DNA from: Aquimarina sp. AU58
GTDB taxonomy: Bacteria > Bacteroidota > Bacteroidia > Flavobacteriales > Flavobacteriaceae
Direction: 5' to 3'
Assembly: GCF_900312745.1 (NCBI RefSeq)
Contig: NZ_OMPD01000014.1
Span: 1,736,001 to 1,800,000, forward strand
DNA length: 64,000 nucleotides
In this document: positions 9,534 to 18,652 of the stretch, piece after piece
Position numbering within the stretch: the stretch's first letter is position 1
Layout of the letters: each line of letters starts with the position of its first letter
Made by a program: the position numbers and the translations under genes
The notes under the pieces: generated by a model
What the model saw: only the letters and a program-made list of their open reading frames with translations
Database searches by the model: none
What the model was told of the DNA's origin: nothing

Positions 9534-10418
9534 ATGGTTTTACCTGGGAACTTATCAAAATGGAAAAGTGAGGGAAATTATTTTACTTACAAAGGGAATA
9601 AAATCTTCTATAAGGATACCAAAGAGAGTGAAAAAGATGTAGTTCTATTGCTACATGGCTACCCGACATCTTCTTATGATTACCACAAAATTTGGGAACA
9701 ACTTAGCTATAAGTATAGACTTATAAGTCCCGATTTTTTAGGATTTGGGTTTTCTGATAAACCTCGAAACTATGATTATAAAATTGCTGACCAAACCGAA
9801 ATGATAAATTGCTTGTTAACAGAATTAGAAATAAAGAACATAAAGATGATTGCTCATAATTATGGAGCTATTGTAGGTCAAGAGGTATTGGTTCATGCAA
9901 ATATGGGTATACTCGGTTTTACTGTAGAGAAAATTATTTGGTTAAATAGTGCTCTTTTTCCAGAACTTCATAAACCAACTTCAATTCAGAAAATATTAGT
10001 ATCACCTCTTAGCGTGCTAGTACTTAGATTATTTAATGAGAAAAAGTTTGAAAAGAATTTTTCAATTCTTTTTGGTAAAAACACAAAACCTACTAAAGAA
10101 GAAATAAAAGAACTCTGGATATTAATTAATTACAATAATGGAAAACAAATTATGGGTAAACTTTTACATTATATTTCTGAGCGTAAACAGTATGGAAAGC
10201 ATTGGGTCGATATGCTCGAAAAAACAATTATTCCACAAAAATTAATTAATGGCATTGCCGATCCTGTTTCTGGATTACCTGTAGTTAAAAAATATATAGA
10301 AAGAATACGTAATGCCAAAGTAGTTGAATTAGCGAACATTGGTCACTACCCTCAAATAGAAGCTCCCGATTTGGTCTATTGCTCAATTAAGGAGTTTTTT
10401 AATAAAGCACAACAATGA
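9534..10418 (+). CDS. Alpha/beta hydrolase (MEST-like) with Asn at the nucleophile site
   Basis: A 294-residue alpha/beta hydrolase. The oxyanion-hole region LLLHGYPTSSYDY is at 38-50 and DFLGFGFSDKP at 67-77. The nucleophile elbow reads IAHNYGAIVGQ (106-116), where related epoxide-hydrolase and MEST-like proteins have HDYG or HDWG. The nucleophile is therefore Asn109; the codon is AAT. A C-terminal Asp (GIADPVSG) and His (NIGHYPQ) of the triad are kept. The fold assignment is secure. Activity is uncertain because Asn is not a normal nucleophile. It is probably controlled by the MarR regulator through the palindrome at 9326-9337. Confidence 0.85.
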   Translation: MVLPGNLSKWKSEGNYFTYKGNKIFYKDTKESEKDVVLLLHGYPTSSYDYHKIWEQLSYKYRLISPDFLGFGFSDKPRNYDYKIADQTEMINCLLTELEIKNIKMIAHNYGAIVGQEVLVHANMGILGFTVEKIIWLNSALFPELHKPTSIQKILVSPLSVLVLRLFNEKKFEKNFSILFGKNTKPTKEEIKELWILINYNNGKQIMGKLLHYISERKQYGKHWVDMLEKTIIPQKLINGIADPVSGLPVVKKYIERIRNAKVVELANIGHYPQIEAPDLVYCSIKEFFNKAQQ

Positions 10419-10536
10419 TATACATCATCAATAGAAGCTTCAATTTTTGTCTAGAAATTTAATCATAAATTAAAATTGCATAAAAGGTAAATGTCTATCT
10501 TATAGTAAGATAAAAGATTTGTAAAACATAGAAATT

Positions 10537-11808
10537 ATGAGATCAATAAATACATTATTATGCTTATTTGTCACCTTAACTGTTGTTGCTCAAAATGCGG
10601 TAACCGAAAAGTATTATAGGCAATTAAGGTACAATCATGTTTCGCCACATATCCCATATATGGGTATACATGAAATAAGTTCTGCCGAAGCAAAAAATAC
10701 TGCTCATTACATTTTTAAGTATAATGATGCTAAACAACTTATAGAAATTATAAACCATGATTATAGTTTTCATGAAGATCATTTTTTAAACACCATAGGA
10801 GCCTATAAAACTATTTTTGAGTATGAAAACAATATGCAGACTTGTATCTATTTTGATAAAATCGGTAATCGCACAGTAAACGACAGAGATGTATATAAAG
10901 AAGTATTTCATTATAATAAAAATGGATTTAAATATGCACTTCATTTTTTCGATCTGAAAAACGAACCTATGGAATCAAATTGTAAAGTAACTAGATATTC
11001 TTGGGAAAAAAATGAAAAGTTAGTTATTGAAAAACGATATAATTTAAATGATTCATTGGTTAATATTGCTCCTTATTTTGATTTCGGAGTTACAGGTATT
11101 TTATATGATAACAACAATTTTCCAAATGAAACTTTTAATTTAGATGGTAACCTTATGGTTAAAGAAAACTCTTCTGGTATTGCATCATATAGAGATGCAT
11201 ACGATAAAAACGGAAACCATATAGAGTTCTCATACCATAATGCCAAAGGAGAATTGATCAACAATAGTTCTGATTTTGCGGTCGGAAAAAAAGAATACGA
11301 CGAAAAAGGAAACTTAATCACTCTAAACGTATATGATAATGCCAATAAATCAATAGCTAAGATTAAATTTCCTTCTAGAGATGATATTAATTTAGCCGCC
11401 CCTGTAACTCAAAAAGATTCATTAGAAATCAAAAATATATCATTAGGCTATTTAATAGCATTGCAAGAACTAAAACCAAAACTGATGAAAAAGGTATTTC
11501 ACCCTGATTTAGCTAAAAGAAGTTTTGGATTCAATTCAGAAAACAAAAAGGAAATCATACACGAGACTACTTATAAGCAAATGATCGAATTTGCCAAGTC
11601 CTGGAATAAATCAGGTACCAGATTTCCTCCAAAACCAAACAATAAAGCAATCATCCTGGATATCTATAACCAAATTGCAAACGTTAAATTGATTTCGGAT
11701 AATTGGGTCGAATACCTTCATCTTGTAAAAACAAATAATGAATGGAATATTATTAATCTTTTATGGCAAAATAAGGACATAAGTGATTATGAAAATTACA
11801 AACAATAA
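10537..11808 (+). CDS. Secreted protein with C-terminal lumazine-binding-like (NTF2-fold) domain
   Basis: A 423-residue protein: signal peptide (1-18, ending VVAQ), a middle part of short beta units of the form YD.NGN (about 80-285), and a C-terminal domain from about 300. The C-terminal pattern (GYLIALQELKPKLMKKVFHP, then IILDIYNQIANVKL, then NEWNIINLLW) matches the putative lumazine-binding family, an NTF2-like fold. No catalytic residues can be assigned. It lies 118 bp after the hydrolase and 113 bp before marR, inside the segment bounded by MarR-type palindromes. Exported, function unknown. Confidence 0.75.
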   Translation: MRSINTLLCLFVTLTVVAQNAVTEKYYRQLRYNHVSPHIPYMGIHEISSAEAKNTAHYIFKYNDAKQLIEIINHDYSFHEDHFLNTIGAYKTIFEYENNMQTCIYFDKIGNRTVNDRDVYKEVFHYNKNGFKYALHFFDLKNEPMESNCKVTRYSWEKNEKLVIEKRYNLNDSLVNIAPYFDFGVTGILYDNNNFPNETFNLDGNLMVKENSSGIASYRDAYDKNGNHIEFSYHNAKGELINNSSDFAVGKKEYDEKGNLITLNVYDNANKSIAKIKFPSRDDINLAAPVTQKDSLEIKNISLGYLIALQELKPKLMKKVFHPDLAKRSFGFNSENKKEIIHETTYKQMIEFAKSWNKSGTRFPPKPNNKAIILDIYNQIANVKLISDNWVEYLHLVKTNNEWNIINLLWQNKDISDYENYKQ

Positions 11809-11886
11809 ACTTAATACATTTATCTACAGAAATTAGAGAATTCATGTATTCAAATTTAAAATATCAAGGCATAATTATTTTACAAC

Positions 11887-11916
11887 TTGTATATACAATT
11901 CAAATTTATATATTTG
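11887..11916 (+). promoter_or_regulatory. marR promoter with overlapping operator, copy 2
   Basis: The palindrome TTGTATATACAA occupies 11887-11898. A box matching the Bacteroidota -7 consensus TAnnTTTG (TATATTTG) is at 11909-11916, 6 bp before the ATG at 11922. The TTG of the palindrome lies at about -33 distance (19-bp spacer), so a bound regulator would cover the promoter. Transcription would begin at or within a few bases of the ATG, giving a leaderless or near-leaderless message. This is the arrangement of an autorepressor. Confidence 0.6.
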
Positions 11917-11921
11917 TAGAT

Positions 11922-12326
11922 ATGAAGTACGAAATAGAACAATGCTTAGGAGCAAGAATAAATGGTCTTTCTCGAAGAATAGATAACATTTACCGTAAGC
12001 ATTTAAAGGATAAGGGAGTTACACAAAGTCAGTTAAGTATAATGTTGGCATTGTATAAGATGGGAGAATCAGAACAACATGTAATTGCTGGTATATTAAA
12101 TTTTGAGACTTCATCATTAACTCGAATTTTAGTCAGGCTAATGAATCAAAAATATGTTATAAAAACAGGAGCAGTAAACCGCCCATCAATCGCTTTAACA
12201 AAATTAGGAGTAAAAAAGGTGAAAGAAGTATTACCCAATTGGGAGAATGCTATGGATGAAGTACATGAAATGTTAGGAGAAAAATCTGTAAAAGCATTCT
12301 CTGCTTTTGAAAAAGGGTTTAAGTAA
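11922..12326 (+). CDS. MarR family transcriptional regulator
   Basis: A 134-residue winged-helix regulator. Helices around TQSQLSIMLALYKMGESEQHVI, a recognition helix near ETSSLTRILVRLMNQKYV and a wing near KTGAVNRPSIALT fit the MarR family; the C-terminal helices form the dimer. An upstream ATG at 11844 would add 26 residues, but that stretch contains the promoter and operator, so the ATG at 11922 is chosen. It is followed 43 bp later by the NmrA-like gene. It probably represses itself, the NmrA-like gene and the hydrolase through the shared palindrome. The ligand is unknown. Confidence 0.9.
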   Translation: MKYEIEQCLGARINGLSRRIDNIYRKHLKDKGVTQSQLSIMLALYKMGESEQHVIAGILNFETSSLTRILVRLMNQKYVIKTGAVNRPSIALTKLGVKKVKEVLPNWENAMDEVHEMLGEKSVKAFSAFEKGFK

Positions 12327-12347
12327 TCCTTTTTTTTAATAATTAAC

Positions 12348-12359
12348 TTGTATATACAA
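12348..12359. promoter_or_regulatory. MarR-type operator, copy 3 (in front of NmrA-like gene)
   Basis: The third exact copy of TTGTATATACAA, ending 10 bp before the ATG of the NmrA-like gene. A repressor here would block initiation or elongation from marR into the gene. Confidence 0.6.
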
Positions 12360-12369
12360 CTTTAGGTAA

Positions 12370-13404
12370 ATGAAAATATTAGTAACGGCCGCAAACGGCC
12401 ACACGGGATTTACAACAGCAAAAGAAGTATTGAACTTAGGTGTCGAGGTTAGAGCATTTGTAAGAAATCCAAATAGTGAGAAAGTTCAAGAACTTAAAAA
12501 AATGGGAGCAGAAATCTTTGTCGGAGACATAGAAGATATAAGAGATGTTAGAAGAGCTTTGAGTGGAATTCGACGCGCATATTTTGTACCTACCTATCCT
12601 AATGTATTATTTCAAGGAGCCACATTTGCAACGGTTTTAGAAGAATTAGAAATCGAGCATGTAGTTCTTTTAACACAATGGACTTCATCAAATAGACATC
12701 CTTCAATCTATACCAAAGAACATTGGTTAGTAGATCAAATATTTGGCAGATTAAAACATACAAAATTAACAGTATTAAATCCTGGCTTGTTTGCTTTTGT
12801 GTATTTTATGACACCAGCTCCGCTTACTCAATTTGGTATGTTACCAGACTTTGGAGAAAATGCACCACCCTCTAATGAAGATATAGGTCTGGTCGCTGCA
12901 CACATTCTCAAAGACCCCTCGGCGCATATAAATAAAACCTATCGAGTGACAGGAAAAGCAGTATTGAATGCTCAACAAATGGCAAATATTATCGGTACGG
13001 TAGTAGGTAGAAAGGTAAAAGCTATAAAGATGTCTAATACTATGATGTATAAAGTACTACGGGCTTACGGTTATCCACAGCGAGATGCTTCGCAAGTAGT
13101 TGCATATTATGTCGAAGAGGCACATAAAGGAACTTTTGGTTTTAATGCTCCCAATAGCATTGTCAAGAATATTACGGGTAAAGAAGCAGATGATTTTCTA
13201 ACGATAGCACAAAAATACCTTTCGACCATGCCAGAAGCTAAACAGACTTTTAAGAACAAGTTAAAAGCGATACGATTTATGATCAAAGTAGTATTTACAA
13301 AAACCTGGGATATGAAAAAGTATGAGAAAGAACAAGGCTTTCCTAATTTTAAAAATACCTCATTCTGTATGGATTCTGAAGAGTGGAAACTAACGCATAA
13401 GTAA
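12370..13404 (+). CDS. NmrA-like NAD(P)-binding oxidoreductase
   Basis: A 344-residue protein with an N-terminal Rossmann fold: MKILVTAANGHTGFTTAKEV contains the glycine-rich dinucleotide motif, followed by EVRAFVRN and KKMGAEIFVGDIED (a strand with acidic end). The central VVLLTQWTSSNRHPSIYTKEHWLVDQ and LNPGLFAF pieces are typical of NmrA/SDR-atypical proteins, which include redox sensors and quinone reductases. It has about 60 more C-terminal residues than minimal members. It directly follows marR and a MarR-type operator, which suggests a role in response to a small toxic compound such as a quinone. The substrate is not evident. Confidence 0.85.
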   Translation: MKILVTAANGHTGFTTAKEVLNLGVEVRAFVRNPNSEKVQELKKMGAEIFVGDIEDIRDVRRALSGIRRAYFVPTYPNVLFQGATFATVLEELEIEHVVLLTQWTSSNRHPSIYTKEHWLVDQIFGRLKHTKLTVLNPGLFAFVYFMTPAPLTQFGMLPDFGENAPPSNEDIGLVAAHILKDPSAHINKTYRVTGKAVLNAQQMANIIGTVVGRKVKAIKMSNTMMYKVLRAYGYPQRDASQVVAYYVEEAHKGTFGFNAPNSIVKNITGKEADDFLTIAQKYLSTMPEAKQTFKNKLKAIRFMIKVVFTKTWDMKKYEKEQGFPNFKNTSFCMDSEEWKLTHK

Positions 13405-13495
13405 AATAACGAGTTTATCAAATATTTAAACAAACGTATATTTATTATAGGAACTGAAACACGCGATAAAGCTTTTATTTAGAATAGATAATAAT

Positions 13496-13768
13496 TCAAG
13501 AATTTTTTATAATCTGTTCTTTATATTTTGTAGGTGACATGTTCATATTCTTTTTAAATATTCTATAAAATGTTGCCCGAGATTTAAATCCATTATCTTC
13601 TACCAAAAAAGTATGTGTATGAGTCTCATCTTGGTTAGACTGTAATTTGCTTAAAAAATGATTAATCCTATAATTGTAAATAATCTCAGAAAGAAGTATT
13701 CCCTTATTTTTTAAAACTTTATTAAATACTTGGCTATTAATGTTTAACTTTTTAGAAATACGAGAATA
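13496..13768 (-). pseudogene. Remnant of an AraC family regulator (DNA-binding domain only)
   Basis: A 90-codon frame without a start codon encodes a nearly whole AraC DNA-binding domain. It ends with VEDNGFKSRATFYRIFKKNM followed by MSPTKYKEQI, the standard second helix-turn-helix. It begins at the codon just after the TAA of the sterol desaturase (13769-13771) and is in the same frame, with no room for a sensor domain or start signal. The rest of the gene has been lost, probably by a deletion that joined it to the desaturase. Expression by readthrough is possible but unlikely. Confidence 0.75.
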
Positions 13769-14674
13769 TTAAATTTTGTGTTTTTTTATAGCTTCTTTTC
13801 TCAAATCTACTGCCATTTCTCCAGTGTCAAGATGGTTCCACCCTGGTGGCTTGTATAGATATTTGACCTTATCTATCCAGTTAGGAGCAGATTTCATATC
13901 ATGATATAAATCAACCCACATTTTTAACTGCGTTGATACTAGATTTTGACTGTCAATATCTCTGTCCATAACACCATATACAGGTTTTTCTTGTGGGATT
14001 TCTTCTTGATAGGTTCTAAATAATCTATCCCAAAAAGAAAACATGTTTGAATAATTAGTGTCTAGATATAAATGATTTCTAGAATGATGCACTCTATGTA
14101 AATGTGGAGTAATAAATATTTTATCCATCAGTGGAGTATGTTTGAAGTATTTGTCATTGGCATGTGTAAATACTCCATATATCCTCGCAATCATGTCAAC
14201 GATATAAATTAACAAAGGATGAAAACCGAAAACAGGCAACCAGATAATAATGTGTGGAGAGGAAATAAAATCAAAAAAAGATCCTCTAATCGATACACTC
14301 ATATTCATATCTTCAGGAGTATGATGAACTCCGTGAATGCACCAAAAAAACCTTACATTATGACCCAGATAATGTATAAACCACCAAGATAAATCGTAAA
14401 CGACAAATGCTAAGATGAATACGTACCAGGTATTAGGTAATTCCCAAATCCGAAGGTTTTCATATACCCAGAAGATGACTTTGAACTGTAGTACAAAAAA
14501 AATAGCAAAATAAGGAATCACTCCCAATAAGTAGTTTGCTACATTCATTGCACTTTCTTTTTTTCTTTTTGCTAGACCTTTAAAAAGTAAAAAAAGGAAG
14601 TCTATAATAATTATTGTAAAAAGGACAGGCATGTAGGACATTTCAAGTTTACCTACCAATGATGTTAAGTCCAT
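13769..14674 (-). CDS. Sterol desaturase / fatty acid hydroxylase family protein
   Basis: A 301-residue integral membrane di-iron enzyme. Hydrophobic segments are near 15-32, 45-75, and 85-110. The histidine clusters are WWFIHYLGHNVRFFWCIHGVHHT (HxxxH then HxxHH) and TPHLHRVHHSRNH (HxxHH), the iron ligands of the family. It inserts or removes functions on a lipid such as a sterol, carotenoid or fatty acid; the substrate is unknown. It is transcribed divergently from the barrel gene at 15164. Its stop codon abuts the AraC remnant. Confidence 0.9.
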   Translation of the reverse strand: MDLTSLVGKLEMSYMPVLFTIIIIDFLFLLFKGLAKRKKESAMNVANYLLGVIPYFAIFFVLQFKVIFWVYENLRIWELPNTWYVFILAFVVYDLSWWFIHYLGHNVRFFWCIHGVHHTPEDMNMSVSIRGSFFDFISSPHIIIWLPVFGFHPLLIYIVDMIARIYGVFTHANDKYFKHTPLMDKIFITPHLHRVHHSRNHLYLDTNYSNMFSFWDRLFRTYQEEIPQEKPVYGVMDRDIDSQNLVSTQLKMWVDLYHDMKSAPNWIDKVKYLYKPPGWNHLDTGEMAVDLRKEAIKKHKI

Positions 14675-15163
14675 AATGATTTTTTTTGTATTAAAAATGG
14701 TGTGATAATTGGGTAGATAAAATTACTATTTTTAGTTAGTATCACGGTACAATTTTACTTTTTGTTTTAGGGGGAAACAGTATACTTTTAGTGTTTTTTC
14801 AATAGTATTAATGAAGTGGTTTAAACTTTGCATTTTTCTTTATTTTTGAATTTTTAATTCATATAATCATACATGTTAGATAGTCAAGATCTTTCCAGTT
14901 ATTAGTGGCTGTATCAAATCTATTAAATAGTGATAGGTTCTAAATCTCTTACTCCAGGGTGATACTTCTTCAGATCTATAGATCTTATTAATCTTGACTT
15001 TGGGTTTGTTATTTAACAAAATCAATCACTGGCTATTGACTACTTACCTTTTTTATTTCCCCTAATTCATTTCATTTTTTCCTCAATTCATTGCATAGCT
15101 ATTTCAAAAACTGCATTCTCAAAATACTTTTGGGGTATTATTAATCTTGAAATATTATACCCT
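14675..15163. other. Divergent intergenic region with a 14-bp palindrome
   Basis: 489 bp between the desaturase (minus) and the barrel protein (plus), expected to hold both promoters. A perfect palindrome, AGATCTATAGATCT, lies at 14972-14985 and is the only clear structure. No small gene was found. Confidence 0.4.
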
Positions 15164-17533
15164 ATGAAAATCATAACTACATTTTTAATCGCTTTTATTT
15201 GTTCAATTAGTTTTGGACAGACTTTTACAGGAAAAATAATCGACAAACAAAACCAACCTATTCTATTTGCCAATGTGGTTGCAAAAAGTGCAACTGATAA
15301 TGCACTAATTAATGGGGTGATTTCTGATGAAAAAGGAGAGTTTTCTATCGAACCAAAGAAAGAAAATATATATATAGAAATTAGTTTTGTTGGATTTACC
15401 ACTCGAAAAATAAGTCCTACTCAATCTAATATGGGAACAATCGTTTTAGAAGAAGAAGGACAACAACTACAAGAAGTCGTAGTTACAGCACGTAAAAAAC
15501 TCATTCAACAAAAAGTAGATAGATTAGTTTTTAACGTAGAAAATACAGTTGCTGGTACTGGAGGAACCGCGCTTGATGCACTAAAAGCTACACCAAGTGT
15601 AAATGTAGATACTGATAAATTAGCCATTGTAGGGAAAGGAAATGTACGAGTAATGGTTAATGATAGAATTGTACAATTATCAGGTAATGAACTAACGGCT
15701 TATTTAAACAGCATTGCATCCGATGATATTAAAGATGTTGAAGTTATTACAACACCTCCATCGAAATATGATGCAGAAGGCAATAGTGGACTTATTAATA
15801 TTGTTCTAAAAAAATCAAAAGAAAATAGCTGGAATAATCAACTAAGAACTTCTTACACCCAAGCAACATATCCGTTATTTAATTTTGGAAACACATTTAA
15901 CTACAATAAAAACAAAGTAAGTTTAATTGCTTCGTTAAATGGAACTAAAGGACATACAGCACAATTTAATCAATTTGATATTATTTACCCATCTGCTTCA
16001 ACCGTATCAAATCTTGATATGAAAAATAAAGAAAATATGATTTCAGGCAGGTTAGGTTTAGATTACAATTTAACAAATAACGCTACTGTCGGAATTTTAT
16101 ACACAAGTTCGTTTGACGATAAAGGTATAAACGATGGAGGAAGAACACTTACAAATGATGGTAATGGAACGTACACTATTAATGAAGGTAACGCCGAGAC
16201 AACAAACAAAAACCACTCAATAAATGCTCATTACATTCAAAAATTAGATACGCTGGGTAGAAAATTATCTATTGATGTTGATTACTTTAATTTCAACAAT
16301 TCTTCTAATAGGAGTTTTAGTAGTGAACAATTTATTACAAACCAAAGCTATTTTGAGGCGAAAAATAGCACCAATCAAAACATTAAAAACTATAGCGGAA
16401 GAATAGATGTTGAACACCCAAGCAAATGGGCTAATTTTTCTTACGGAGTTAAAACCACAATTACAAAAACAGACAGTGATGTAGCATTTTACAACAACAC
16501 TACAGGTACCCCAATTTTTGATCCAACACAAAGTAATGAGTTTATGTATTCTGAAAATATTAATGCAATATATGCAGATATGTCTAAACCATTAGGCGAA
16601 AAATGGCAAGCAAAAATCGGACTTCGTTTTGAAAACACTCGAACAAAAGGAGTTTCAAAAACAAACAATCAAACCGATATCAATTCGTATAACAAACTAT
16701 TTCCATCAGTATTTTTAGGGTATAATCCTAGTAGAAAAAATATGTTTAATTTGAGTTATAGTAGAAGAATTCAACGTCCTAGTTTTGAGCGTTTAAATCC
16801 GTTTCGTTTTTATATTAACCCTATTTCGTATCAAGAAGGAAACCCGTTTTTAAAACCACAAATTTCTGAAAATTTAGAATTAAAGCACATTTACAAAGGA
16901 AAACTGATCAGTAAAGCATTTGTAAGTTATGTAGATAATGGATATTTCAACATTATTAAAGCAGAAGATGGAGCGCAACAAAGAATAGTAGTAACATTTG
17001 ACAATTTTTATACAGCCTATAATTATGGGTTAACTGAAACTTTTATATACAATCCAACAAAATGGTGGAATACAACAACCCAAGCAACCGTATCAAGAAT
17101 GGATACACGCTACAAAGACGGATTTAATTTAGACGCTGAATTAGTAAGTGGATGGAATTTTCAATTGTATAACAGAAATACATTCCATTTAAACGAAGCA
17201 AAAACAATACAAGCAGAAACCACACTTATTTATGCCTCGCCACAAAAATTGATGTATTTTTCAATATCTGAAATGGTGAGTCTAGACCTGGGATTAAAAT
17301 TTTCGTTACTAGACAAAAAACTAAATTGTACAGTAGCCGTAAACGATATTTTAAAGCGTAAGGCAACGAGTGTAAACACCAAAACTAACGGAATAGACCA
17401 AACATACTATAATTATTTCGATACCCGAAGTGTGAAGATTGGTCTAAACTATAGCTTTGGTAACAAAAAAATAAAAGTTAAGCAACGTAATTCTGGAAAC
17501 GAAGAAGAACAAAACAGAGCAAAAACTAATTAA
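15164..17533 (+). CDS. Outer membrane beta-barrel family protein (TonB-receptor-like)
   Basis: A 789-residue outer-membrane protein: signal peptide (1-19), carboxypeptidase-regulatory-like domain (about 21-100), plug-like domain (about 110-215, with VEVITTPPSKYDAEGNSGLI) and a barrel domain of the OMP_b-brl_3 type to the end. The C-terminus is basic (KKIKVKQRN) rather than ending in an aromatic residue at the last position. These proteins resemble TonB receptors, and their ligands are mostly unknown. It ends at a strong terminator. The downstream kinase/LytTR pair very likely controls or senses through it. Confidence 0.88.
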   Translation: MKIITTFLIAFICSISFGQTFTGKIIDKQNQPILFANVVAKSATDNALINGVISDEKGEFSIEPKKENIYIEISFVGFTTRKISPTQSNMGTIVLEEEGQQLQEVVVTARKKLIQQKVDRLVFNVENTVAGTGGTALDALKATPSVNVDTDKLAIVGKGNVRVMVNDRIVQLSGNELTAYLNSIASDDIKDVEVITTPPSKYDAEGNSGLINIVLKKSKENSWNNQLRTSYTQATYPLFNFGNTFNYNKNKVSLIASLNGTKGHTAQFNQFDIIYPSASTVSNLDMKNKENMISGRLGLDYNLTNNATVGILYTSSFDDKGINDGGRTLTNDGNGTYTINEGNAETTNKNHSINAHYIQKLDTLGRKLSIDVDYFNFNNSSNRSFSSEQFITNQSYFEAKNSTNQNIKNYSGRIDVEHPSKWANFSYGVKTTITKTDSDVAFYNNTTGTPIFDPTQSNEFMYSENINAIYADMSKPLGEKWQAKIGLRFENTRTKGVSKTNNQTDINSYNKLFPSVFLGYNPSRKNMFNLSYSRRIQRPSFERLNPFRFYINPISYQEGNPFLKPQISENLELKHIYKGKLISKAFVSYVDNGYFNIIKAEDGAQQRIVVTFDNFYTAYNYGLTETFIYNPTKWWNTTTQATVSRMDTRYKDGFNLDAELVSGWNFQLYNRNTFHLNEAKTIQAETTLIYASPQKLMYFSISEMVSLDLGLKFSLLDKKLNCTVAVNDILKRKATSVNTKTNGIDQTYYNYFDTRSVKIGLNYSFGNKKIKVKQRNSGNEEEQNRAKTN

Positions 17534-17541
17534 TCGAAAAT

Positions 17542-17579
17542 AAAGCTGTTTAAAGGATTAGACACTTTAAACAGCTTTT
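17542..17579 (+). terminator. Rho-independent terminator after the barrel gene
   Basis: Perfect 14-bp stem, 17542-17555 with 17565-17578 (outer bases AAAGC/GCTTT), 9-nt loop, ending in TTTTC. It begins 8 bp after the barrel stop. Confidence 0.85.
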
Positions 17580-17623
17580 CTTTAAACTAAAAATGTATTT
17601 TGTACATCTAAAATTACAAAGAA

Positions 17624-18652
17624 GTGAAGGTTTTCAATCAAAAAATAAATCTAAAACAAGTTTTAATAGTCATTGCACTATTGTTACTAGGGAATGCTGG
17701 TAAAATTTATCTTTTACATAACGTGCGAACTAAAAGTGACATTGATTTTTATGACTATTTCGACCACGTTTCTGTTTTTCTATTCTCTGCAGTTTCGGTA
17801 ATATCAGTACTAGTTTCTTGGAAAGTCATTAATAGAATAGACACGACAAATACAATTCTAAAATTTGTAAAGGTTTATATTTTGTCTTTTTTATTATTTG
17901 TTATCGCAGGTGTTATTATTGATTATGTTCTTTTGGGTATTATAATGAACCATAATAAATATGATTTTATGATTAGATTTATAAACACGATGTCAGTTGC
18001 TTTTATACTTGTTGATATTTTTGCGCTTACTTCAGCATTTTTATATTTTAGACAATCTCAAAAAACCACATTAGAATTAGAGCAAACCGAAAAAGAAAAA
18101 GCAACGTTACAATCGCAAATGCTACAAAAGAATTTAGAACCTCATTTTTTATTCAATAATTTGAGTGTTTTATCAGGATTAGCAAGAAAGCAACCGGAGC
18201 AAATAGAAAGTTTTATCGATGATTTTTCTGATGTATATCGCTACTATTTGAAACATGGAAAAAAACAATTGGTCGAGTTGAAAGATGAACTTTCATTCTT
18301 GAAAAATTATATGAATTTAATGGAAAAACGCTTCGGGAATGCCTATCAAATTGAAAATGGTATCGAAAATACTGATGGTTTTATCATTCCGTGTTCTCTA
18401 CAACTATGCATAGAAAATGCGATAAAACACAATAAAGGGAGTGAAAAAAATCCGCTGTTAATTTCGCTTTCGCGGAAAGAGGATACAATTGTGATAAAAA
18501 ACAAACTAAATAAAGTAGATTTTACACTCGGAACAGGAACGGGAAATGATTATTTAAAACGTCAATATCAAATCAATTTTAACAAAGCCGTTATTTTTAC
18601 AGAAACTGATACTGAATTTATTGCTGAAATCCCGCTAATTTTTGAAATATGA
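17624..18652 (+). CDS. LytS/YehU-type sensor histidine kinase
   Basis: A 342-residue membrane kinase. Four hydrophobic helices lie at about 12-30, 48-68, 82-106 and 120-142. They are followed by a coiled coil (145-170) and the His_kinase domain with the acceptor motif NLEPHFLFNNLSVLSGL, His174. The ATPase part shows PCSLQLCIENAIKH (N box) and GTGTGNDYLKRQY (G box). A GTG start at 17624 is used because no ATG precedes the first helix. The stop overlaps the ATG of the regulator (ATGA). With the LytTR regulator it forms a two-component system next to the barrel gene. Confidence 0.9.
   Translation: MKVFNQKINLKQVLIVIALLLLGNAGKIYLLHNVRTKSDIDFYDYFDHVSVFLFSAVSVISVLVSWKVINRIDTTNTILKFVKVYILSFLLFVIAGVIIDYVLLGIIMNHNKYDFMIRFINTMSVAFILVDIFALTSAFLYFRQSQKTTLELEQTEKEKATLQSQMLQKNLEPHFLFNNLSVLSGLARKQPEQIESFIDDFSDVYRYYLKHGKKQLVELKDELSFLKNYMNLMEKRFGNAYQIENGIENTDGFIIPCSLQLCIENAIKHNKGSEKNPLLISLSRKEDTIVIKNKLNKVDFTLGTGTGNDYLKRQYQINFNKAVIFTETDTEFIAEIPLIFEI

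Noticed and set aside
11844..11921. N-terminal extension of the MarR protein
   Set aside because: The stretch holds the promoter and the palindrome; the family start fits ATG 11922.
15088..15402. 104-residue minus-strand frame with hydrophobic runs
   Set aside because: Antisense to the signal peptide and first domain of the barrel protein.
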